DNA of 18,190 nt, taken from the NCBI GenBank assembly GCA_002320775.1, contig DCKY01000047.1, positions 1 to 18,190 of the forward strand, read 5' to 3'. Below the pieces are notes generated by a model that was not told the origin of the DNA, did not search any database, and was given only the letters and a program-made list of their open reading frames with translations. Shown here piece by piece: positions 8,414 to 14,439 of the stretch. Position 1 is the first letter of the stretch, and each line of letters opens with the position of its first letter. The DNA comes from Planctomycetes bacterium UBA1662. Lineage in GTDB: Bacteria; Planctomycetota; UBA8108. Made by a program: the position numbers and the translations under genes.

Positions 8414-10183
8414 ATGAGCCTCCTTACAAACCCGACACAAAGACTATCTGTCTTTCTGCTTTGCTGCCTTGCCGCATCTCCTCTGAACGCTGAGGGCCGC
8501 AAGCCCAACGTGATTCTCGTCATCACAGACGACCAGGGCTACGGCGACATTGCCGCGCACGGCAATAAGATGATCAAGACCCCTCACCTTGATTCCCTGC
8601 ATTCCCGCTGCGTTCGGCTGACCGACTTTCATGTCGACCCGACCTGTTCACCGACACGGTCGGCGCTGATGACCGGGCGCTATTCAACCCGCACAGGAGT
8701 CTGGCACACCATCATGGGCCGATCGATCATGGAGGGAAAGGAGCAGACCCTTGCTGAAATTTTCAAGGCGAACGGCTACGCCACCGGGATGTACGGCAAG
8801 TGGCATCTTGGCGACAATTACCCCTGCCGGCCCCAGGACCAGGGGTTCGAGGAGACCTTCTATCATGGCGGCGGAGGGGTCGGCCAGACGCCGGACTTCT
8901 TCGGAAATGATTATTTTGACGACACCTATTTCCGTAATGGAAAGCCTGAAAAGGCCCAGGGGTATTGCACCGATGTCTGGTTCAAAGAAGCGCTCGCCTT
9001 CATCGAAAAAAACAGAGACAGACCCTTCTTCACCTACCTGAGCACCAATGCTCCGCACGGCCCCTTCCTCGTAGCGGAAAGCTACAAGGCTCCATACCGG
9101 GAGAAGGGGGTCCCTGGAAGCATGGCGGCCTTCTATGGAATGATCACCAATATCGATGACAACATGGGAAAGCTCATCCAACGCCTCGATGAGCTCAAGC
9201 TCACCGAAAACACCATCCTCATCTTCATGACCGATAACGGGACCGCGGCTGGCGCCCCTCGAGGACGCCGTGGGAAAAAGAGACCCGGCAACACCTCGAA
9301 GGCCTGGCCAGGCTTCAACGCGGGAATGAGAGGCCAGAAAGGCTCCGGCTACGATGGCGGCCACCGCGTGCCTTTCTTTGTCCACTGGCCTGCGGGCGGC
9401 CTTCACGGAGGCCGCGACCTCGACACCCTGAGCGCGCACATTGACATCCTCCCGACACTTGCAGAGCTCTGCGGGATCAAGCGCCGCGCCGAAGGCGCCC
9501 GTCCCATCGACGGCAGGAGCCTGGCCTCCCTGCTGAGAGGAGAAGAGCCGGCCTGGCCCGCCAGGACACTCTTTGTCCACTCACAGCGCATAGAAGAGGT
9601 TAAAAAGGGGCGCAACAACTCCGTGATGACAAAGCGCTGGAGGCTCGTCAACAACAAGGAGCTCTACGACATCACCGCCGACCCCGGCCAGTCCAAAAAC
9701 ATCGCCTCGATGCACCCCGCGGTTGTCAGAACCCTCAACGCGGCCTACGACGGATGGTGGACCAGTCTCTCTGGAGTCTTCAGCAAAACCGTCCATCTCA
9801 CCCTTGGAAATCCCTCGGAAAATCCCGCTAATCTCACCTGCCACGACTGGCATACCAACAATGGCCCCGTCCCCTGGAATCATGGCCATATTCGCCAGGG
9901 GCCCGCAGCCAACGGCTATTGGGCTGTCAATATTGAGCAGGCCGGAAAATACGAATTCACTCTCAGGCGCTGGCCGGCTGAGCAGAAGAAGGCTATTGGC
10001 GCCACCGGGGCGCGCATCAGGATTGGCAAGATCGATCAATCTCAAGCCATCGCGCCAGGAGACACAGCTTCGACCTTTAAGCTCGATGTGCCAGCCGGCA
10101 ACACACGTCTCCAGACCTGGCTCGATCGCAAAGACGGGAAAAAAGCCGGCGCCTACTTCGTTGAGGTCAAGCGTCTTGAGTAA
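8414..10183 (+). CDS. Exported sulfatase (type I, FGly) with C-terminal beta module
   Basis: This 589-residue protein would hydrolyse sulfate esters outside the cytoplasm. The start at 8414 is chosen because it gives a signal peptide (cleavage after LNA, near residue 26) and has AGGA 8 bases upstream; the frame is open further upstream, but there it overlaps the MBL gene. Visible sulfatase features are the metal aspartates in PNVILVITDDQGYGD (D39, D40), the formylglycine motif CSPTRSALMTGR (C78, canonical CxPxR), GKWHLG (K129, H131), TDNG and GGHRVPFFVHWP. After residue ~460 comes an extra ~130-residue domain (HDWH, W-rich, beta-like) seen on some planctomycete arylsulfatases, perhaps for carbohydrate binding. 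The C78 residue needs a formylglycine-generating enzyme, not encoded here. Substrate class cannot be told from sequence alone. Confidence 0.95.
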   Translation: MSLLTNPTQRLSVFLLCCLAASPLNAEGRKPNVILVITDDQGYGDIAAHGNKMIKTPHLDSLHSRCVRLTDFHVDPTCSPTRSALMTGRYSTRTGVWHTIMGRSIMEGKEQTLAEIFKANGYATGMYGKWHLGDNYPCRPQDQGFEETFYHGGGGVGQTPDFFGNDYFDDTYFRNGKPEKAQGYCTDVWFKEALAFIEKNRDRPFFTYLSTNAPHGPFLVAESYKAPYREKGVPGSMAAFYGMITNIDDNMGKLIQRLDELKLTENTILIFMTDNGTAAGAPRGRRGKKRPGNTSKAWPGFNAGMRGQKGSGYDGGHRVPFFVHWPAGGLHGGRDLDTLSAHIDILPTLAELCGIKRRAEGARPIDGRSLASLLRGEEPAWPARTLFVHSQRIEEVKKGRNNSVMTKRWRLVNNKELYDITADPGQSKNIASMHPAVVRTLNAAYDGWWTSLSGVFSKTVHLTLGNPSENPANLTCHDWHTNNGPVPWNHGHIRQGPAANGYWAVNIEQAGKYEFTLRRWPAEQKKAIGATGARIRIGKIDQSQAIAPGDTASTFKLDVPAGNTRLQTWLDRKDGKKAGAYFVEVKRLE

Positions 10184-10227
10184 GGTTCCTCCGGGGAAGA
10201 ATGACTCTTAGCTGCTGGTGCATGGGT

Positions 10228-10236
10228 TGCTATAAT
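10228..10236 (+). promoter_or_regulatory. Extended -10 promoter upstream of the heme/copper gene
   Basis: The sequence TGCTATAAT matches the extended -10 consensus TGnTATAAT perfectly, with TATAAT at 10231-10236. No good -35 box lies 17 bases upstream, which is usual for extended -10 promoters. Transcription would start near 10243, giving a leader of about 37 bases. It sits in the 96-base gap after the sulfatase, so the heme/copper protein begins its own transcription unit. The consensus is that of a sigma-70-type factor; activity in this organism is inferred. Confidence 0.6.
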
Positions 10237-10264
10237 GGGAGCAGGAACACGGCAGCGAAGACCT

Positions 10265-10271
10265 AAGGAGG
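10265..10271 (+). promoter_or_regulatory. Strong Shine-Dalgarno sequence that fixes the start at 10280
   Basis: AAGGAGG lies 8 bases before ATG 10280. A longer in-frame start at 10235 overlaps the -10 box and would add non-signal sequence, so 10280 is the start. It is the strongest ribosome site noticed in the window. Confidence 0.85.
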
Positions 10272-10279
10272 GGCGTTTT

Positions 10280-12175
10280 ATGAAGCACGGCAACCTCAGA
10301 GGCGGCATCGGACTGGCCTTTCACGGCGCAACCCTTCGCCTGCTGACATTCTCATTGTTCGCTTTTTTTCCCATCACATCGCCCGGGCATGAGACGTTGT
10401 CCTTCAACGAGGTTCAGGGAATCCTCACGGCCAATTGCGGCGGCGGATCGTGCCACATCAACCAGGCCACCAGCGGGGTCAACCTGACGAGCTACGAAAC
10501 GCTCATGGGCAGCATCGGGGTTCAATACGGCGGGCCAGTCGTCGTCCCCGGCAGCCCGGCCGGGAGTCCCCTGATCGACAAGATCCTGATGCCATCACCG
10601 CAGCACGGCAGCCGAATGCCCCTTGGAAGAGCGCCGCTTTCTGAAGAGGAGCTGGATAGTCTCCTCGACTGGGTCAGCGATGGAGCCATCCGGTCCCACC
10701 TGCCTATGCGGGGCGATGTCGACGAGGATGAGTCCGTCACCCTGACCGATGCCATCCTCATCCTCCAATACCTCTTCAACGGAGGGGCAGACCTTCACTG
10801 CATCGCAGCGGCAAACGCTAATCAAGACGACAACGTCGACCTCACCGATGCGATCTACATCCTCAGCTTCCTCTTTCTCGGCGGTGACAACCCCGGAGAT
10901 CTCACCGAGGAGGAAGCCGAAGAATGCGAGGGGGAAGAAGAACTCTCCTTCGAGAGTCTCTATGAGAACCTTTTCGCCGCGAGCTGCGCTTTCTCATCCT
11001 GTCACAGCGCACGCGAACGAAAGGGCGACCTCTTTCTTGAAACCCTTTCCGATGCTCGCAGCGAGCTTGTCGGCATCTCCCCATCGAATGATACGGCCGC
11101 CGCCGCCGGGATGCTTCGGGTCGATCCCGGCACCCCGGACAACAGCTTCCTCCTGCGCAAGCTCATGGGCCCCGGCCCGGGAGAGGGGAATCGAATGCCG
11201 GCGAATTCTTCAACTCCATTGTCCGACCGGACTATCGGAGCCGTGCGAGACTGGATCCTCGCCGGCGCTCCCCTTGAAGGACACATCGAGGGAGTTCCGG
11301 ACCTGGAGGATGAGGCCTCCCCACCGATCGATCGCATGCCCGTGCCGCCCATACCTCAAAATGGAATCCAGCTGCGCCTTCCTGATTTCACCATCGCTCC
11401 GAGAACCGAACGGGAGGTCTTTTATTACGTGGCCAACCCTTTCCGTAACGCGGAGGTGGAGGGAGACGATGTCTACATCAGGCAAATCGACATCCACATG
11501 CGGGAGGACAGCCACCACTTCATCATTTACAGGTGGGCTGGAGGCCCCCGTCCCCGGGCTGGATTCCGTAACATAGGAGATGACTTCGTCAACTTCTCCC
11601 GGCGTGATTTTGTCTTCGCATCGCAATCCTCCTTCCAGTCACTGCGGTTTCCAGATGGAGTCGGCCTGCGCTTCGACCGAAATGCTGATTTCGATCTCAA
11701 CTCGCACTATCTCAACCTCAACGGCAGCGAACCCCTGACCGGGGAGGTCTACATCAATTTCTTCTTCGCCGAGCCTGGCGAGATCACGACCATCGCGCGC
11801 CCCATCTTTGACTCCATCGGCAACATCTCCGTCCCTCCCAACACCACCCGAACAGTCAACTCCAGATGGCGAGTGTCGAGAGAGACTCATGTTTACATGC
11901 TCTCCTCACATATGCACCGCCATGGAATTGAATACGGAGCCGACCTGGACCAGGCTGGAATCGATCCTCGCAGGGTCTACCTCAGCCGGGACTGGGATGA
12001 CCCGGTCAACCAGATCTTCGACCCTCCCCTGGTCCTGCAGTCGGGTGACAGCCTGAATCACTGGGCCACCCACCGCTACGACGACCCGCCAAACCCTAAT
12101 TCACCCGCGCTTGAATGGGGCTTGACCTCCGAAGATGAAATGGCGATCCTCCTGGGATACTACTCCGAACCCTGA
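10280..12175 (+). CDS. Exported heme / dockerin / heme / PHM-like dicopper monooxygenase fusion
   Basis: The protein has 631 residues, with a signal peptide (residues ~1-36). Domain 1 (~41-135) is cytochrome-c-like: C53-x4-C58-H59 with a possible axial Met at M113 (SRMPLG). Residues ~145-205 form a dockerin-like pair of EF loops, each followed by LTDAI.IL. Domain 2 (~225-330) repeats the cytochrome pattern, C236-x4-C241-H242 with M306 (NRMPA). Residues ~370-631 match the two-domain copper monooxygenase fold of PHM and DBH: H412-H413 and H476 (NSHYL) fit the CuH site, and H544, H546 (HMHRHG) and M621 (EMAILLGYY) fit the CuM site, with spacings close to PHM. All six ligands are therefore present. 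I infer an exported oxygenase, perhaps fed electrons by the hemes instead of ascorbate; the substrate is unknown. The alpha/beta-hydrolase follows after 26 bases. Confidence 0.85.
   Translation: MKHGNLRGGIGLAFHGATLRLLTFSLFAFFPITSPGHETLSFNEVQGILTANCGGGSCHINQATSGVNLTSYETLMGSIGVQYGGPVVVPGSPAGSPLIDKILMPSPQHGSRMPLGRAPLSEEELDSLLDWVSDGAIRSHLPMRGDVDEDESVTLTDAILILQYLFNGGADLHCIAAANANQDDNVDLTDAIYILSFLFLGGDNPGDLTEEEAEECEGEEELSFESLYENLFAASCAFSSCHSARERKGDLFLETLSDARSELVGISPSNDTAAAAGMLRVDPGTPDNSFLLRKLMGPGPGEGNRMPANSSTPLSDRTIGAVRDWILAGAPLEGHIEGVPDLEDEASPPIDRMPVPPIPQNGIQLRLPDFTIAPRTEREVFYYVANPFRNAEVEGDDVYIRQIDIHMREDSHHFIIYRWAGGPRPRAGFRNIGDDFVNFSRRDFVFASQSSFQSLRFPDGVGLRFDRNADFDLNSHYLNLNGSEPLTGEVYINFFFAEPGEITTIARPIFDSIGNISVPPNTTRTVNSRWRVSRETHVYMLSSHMHRHGIEYGADLDQAGIDPRRVYLSRDWDDPVNQIFDPPLVLQSGDSLNHWATHRYDDPPNPNSPALEWGLTSEDEMAILLGYYSEP
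10712..10894 (+). other. Dockerin-like EF-hand pair within the heme/copper protein
   Basis: Two similar stretches, GDVDEDESVTLTDAILIL and ANQDDNVDLTDAIYIL, place D/N at loop positions 1, 3 and 5 and D at position 12, followed by a hydrophobic helix and LFxGG. This is the type I dockerin calcium-loop pattern. Planctomycetes often carry such modules without cellulosomes, so here it may act as a calcium-dependent spacer or attachment domain. No cohesin is visible in the window. Confidence 0.8.
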
Positions 12176-12201
12176 CCTCCCCCCTCACACTGGAATTCAG
12201 C

Positions 12202-13029
12202 ATGGCTTTCATGAACCGCCTCCTGCCCGCCCTCTTAATTCTGGCAATGTTCACCGCGGGCCAGGGCCTGCCCGCCTCACAGGATTCGGCAAAAAAACCG
12301 CCTCTGAAAAAAGGCAGGGTCCAGGCGCGGAGCTATCACTTCAAGGAAGCCGAAAAGGACATGGGCTACACCCTCTATGTTCCAAAGGCCTATACCCCGA
12401 AGAAGAAATGGCCCCTGATCGTCGCCCTCCACGGACTCAACAGCAACCCCGGCCAGATGATTCACTACCCCGGCTTCACATCGCTGGCGGAAAAGCATGG
12501 CTATATTATCGTCTGCCCGATGGGCTACAACACGAGCGCGTGGTACGGGGCAGCGAGCTTCGTCAGCCGCAAGGTCGGCAAGTTGAGTGAACAGGATGTA
12601 ATGAACGTTCTCGGCATTGCCCGCAAGGATTTCAATGTCGACCCCGACCGAATCTACCTCCTCGGCCATTCAATGGGCGGAGGAGGAGCCCTCCATCTCG
12701 GCATGAAATACCCGGAGCTATGGGCTGCTCTTGGCCCGATCGCGCCGGCTATCTTCTCGAGCCCCAAGGGCCTCGTAAAGATCAGGCACATCCCCATCAT
12801 TTGCATCCAGGGCGCGAAGGACAAGCTGGTAAAAGCGTCCGGGACACGACGATGGATCGCGAAAATGAAAGAGCTTGAAATGGAGCACCAATACATAGAG
12901 GACCCTGAGGGAGGCCACGTAATCATCGCCTTCCAGAAGATGCCCGACATCTTCAAATTCTTTAACAAGCACACCAGGAAGCCGACAGAAGAAAAGAAGG
13001 CGGAGAAAAAGGAAACTCCCAGTCGCTAG
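12202..13029 (+). CDS. Exported alpha/beta-hydrolase (esterase / PHB-depolymerase-like)
   Basis: This 275-residue protein has an N-terminal signal peptide (MAFMNRLLPALLILAMFTAG, mature from about residue 22-26). The fold is recognisable from YVPKAY, the oxyanion segment ALHGLN (H77, G78), the nucleophile elbow GHSMGG (S157), the acid in QGAKDKLV (D207) and the histidine in GGHVI (H239), so the catalytic triad is complete. It most resembles the small secreted carboxylesterase / feruloyl esterase / polyhydroxybutyrate depolymerase group; the true ester substrate is unknown. An alternative start at 12211 (MNRLL) gives the same mature protein. It ends in a charged tail (KPTEEKKAEKKETPSR). It is probably co-transcribed with the heme/copper gene. 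Its TAG overlaps the TAG of the convergent sulfatase on the other strand. Confidence 0.9.
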   Translation: MAFMNRLLPALLILAMFTAGQGLPASQDSAKKPPLKKGRVQARSYHFKEAEKDMGYTLYVPKAYTPKKKWPLIVALHGLNSNPGQMIHYPGFTSLAEKHGYIIVCPMGYNTSAWYGAASFVSRKVGKLSEQDVMNVLGIARKDFNVDPDRIYLLGHSMGGGGALHLGMKYPELWAALGPIAPAIFSSPKGLVKIRHIPIICIQGAKDKLVKASGTRRWIAKMKELEMEHQYIEDPEGGHVIIAFQKMPDIFKFFNKHTRKPTEEKKAEKKETPSR

Positions 13030-14438
13030 CGCTGCTTTTTCTTCTTTTGCCGCTTCGAAGGCAGCCCCGCAGCTGCGTTCGAGACATTGATCTTCGGCAG
13101 CCAGCGGGCATGCTCACTGATCACCTCGGCATGAGCCGGCAGGCTTGCAAGGTTGGTCCACTCATTTGGATCCTTCGAGTGGTCGTAAAGCTCCTCACTT
13201 CCATCCGAGTACCTGATGTAGCGCCAGCGCTCCGACCGCACGGAGTGATTGTTCCGCTTGTAGGTCGTCAGGGCCGGACGAGACCACGATGTGTTCGGAT
13301 CATCGAGAAGGGCCTTGATGCTGACACCTTCGAGCCCCTTCCTCTTCCTGATGCCACAAAGCTCGACAAGCGTTGGAAACACCTGGATCAGCTCGACAGG
13401 CCGGGAGCATTTTCGTCCCCTCAAACCGCCGGGAATGGAAAAAATCATAGGCACCTGCGTGGAAGTCTCCCACAGGCTCTGCTTTGCCCATCTTTGTTTT
13501 TCTCCGAGATGGAAACCATGGTCTGAAAACAACACCACGATCGTGTTTTTCGCGTGGGCGCTCTTCTCCAGCGCGCTCAGGACTCGGCCCACCTGGGCAT
13601 CCATAAAGCTGACGCAGGAGAGATAGGCCTGCACGGCAGGCTTCCACTTGCCGTTTTTGACAAACCAATCATGGGAAGGCGGCGTGCTGTTGGAGGTAAG
13701 CTTCCTGGCAGCCTCGGGGAGGTCGGCCCAGTCATCCAGCTTGACCTCCGGGAGGCGGACCTTGTCAAGCGGATGCAGATCAAACCATTTACGAGGCGCG
13801 TAGAACGGAACGTGCGGCCTGTAGAATCCAAGGGCTACGAAGAAGGGCCTGGTGTGCTCTCTGCCCAGCAGGTCGATGACCCAGCTGGCATCCTTGTAGT
13901 CGTTGCTCTTATTGCCCCCATAGTCCTGCGGACCGAAATCCCAGAGCCCCTTAAGCTCCGACTGGATCCTCTTCGCCCCCTTGTCCATCTGACCAGGGGT
14001 GGGCCCGATGTTGTCGAAGGACCGCTTCTCGGTTCGTGAGCCATGGTAGATCTTGCCGGCCGTAAATGTTTCGTACCCGTTTGCGCTGAAATGCTCCGTC
14101 AAGGTGACCCGGTTCTTATTGAGAGCCGTGGTGCGAAACCAGGGCCTGTTTTCATAGATCCCGGTGGTGGAAGGTCGCAGGCCGGTCATGAAACTGGTAC
14201 GTGAAGGATTACAGATCGGCGCCTGGCAATGAGCATTGGTGAAAAGAACACCTCGCCTCGCGAGTCGCTCGATGTTGGGTGTGACGTTCTGCGGGTGCCC
14301 ATCCAGGCCGACAACCCAGTCATTCAGGTCATCAACCGTAATCAGGAGGACGTTGGGAGGCTGTCGATCATCAGCCGCGAGCTGAGCATGGAAAACCCCG
14401 ACCAGCAAACCGAAAAAAAAGAACCCTCGAAAACCCAC
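13026..14438 (-). CDS. Exported sulfatase, iduronate-2-sulfatase-like
   Basis: The protein has 470 residues when started at GTG 14438. This start follows the upstream TAG (14442-14440) by one base, has GGAAGGA 7 bases before it, and yields a signal peptide (VGFRGFFFFGLLVGVFHAQLA). The frame is open to 14579 but that part lies inside the upstream gene. Hallmarks are the metal pair in LLITVDDLND (D36, D37), the canonical formylglycine motif CNPSRTSFMTGLRP (C76), GKIYHG, GFYRPHVPF and the SDHGFHLGE metal/catalytic segment. PHVPF with DHGFHLGE is typical of iduronate-2-sulfatase-like enzymes, which act on sulfated uronic-acid polysaccharides; the actual substrate is not shown. It ends in the basic tail PSKRQKKKKQR. 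It is the second gene of a two-sulfatase operon and is likely translationally coupled to the first. Confidence 0.92.
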   Translation of the reverse strand: MGFRGFFFFGLLVGVFHAQLAADDRQPPNVLLITVDDLNDWVVGLDGHPQNVTPNIERLARRGVLFTNAHCQAPICNPSRTSFMTGLRPSTTGIYENRPWFRTTALNKNRVTLTEHFSANGYETFTAGKIYHGSRTEKRSFDNIGPTPGQMDKGAKRIQSELKGLWDFGPQDYGGNKSNDYKDASWVIDLLGREHTRPFFVALGFYRPHVPFYAPRKWFDLHPLDKVRLPEVKLDDWADLPEAARKLTSNSTPPSHDWFVKNGKWKPAVQAYLSCVSFMDAQVGRVLSALEKSAHAKNTIVVLFSDHGFHLGEKQRWAKQSLWETSTQVPMIFSIPGGLRGRKCSRPVELIQVFPTLVELCGIRKRKGLEGVSIKALLDDPNTSWSRPALTTYKRNNHSVRSERWRYIRYSDGSEELYDHSKDPNEWTNLASLPAHAEVISEHARWLPKINVSNAAAGLPSKRQKKKKQR

Positions 14439-14439
14439 C

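Noticed and set aside
8684..9580. Minus-strand ORF of 298 codons opposite the first sulfatase
   Set aside because: Shadow of the sulfatase coding frame; no start signal or domain.
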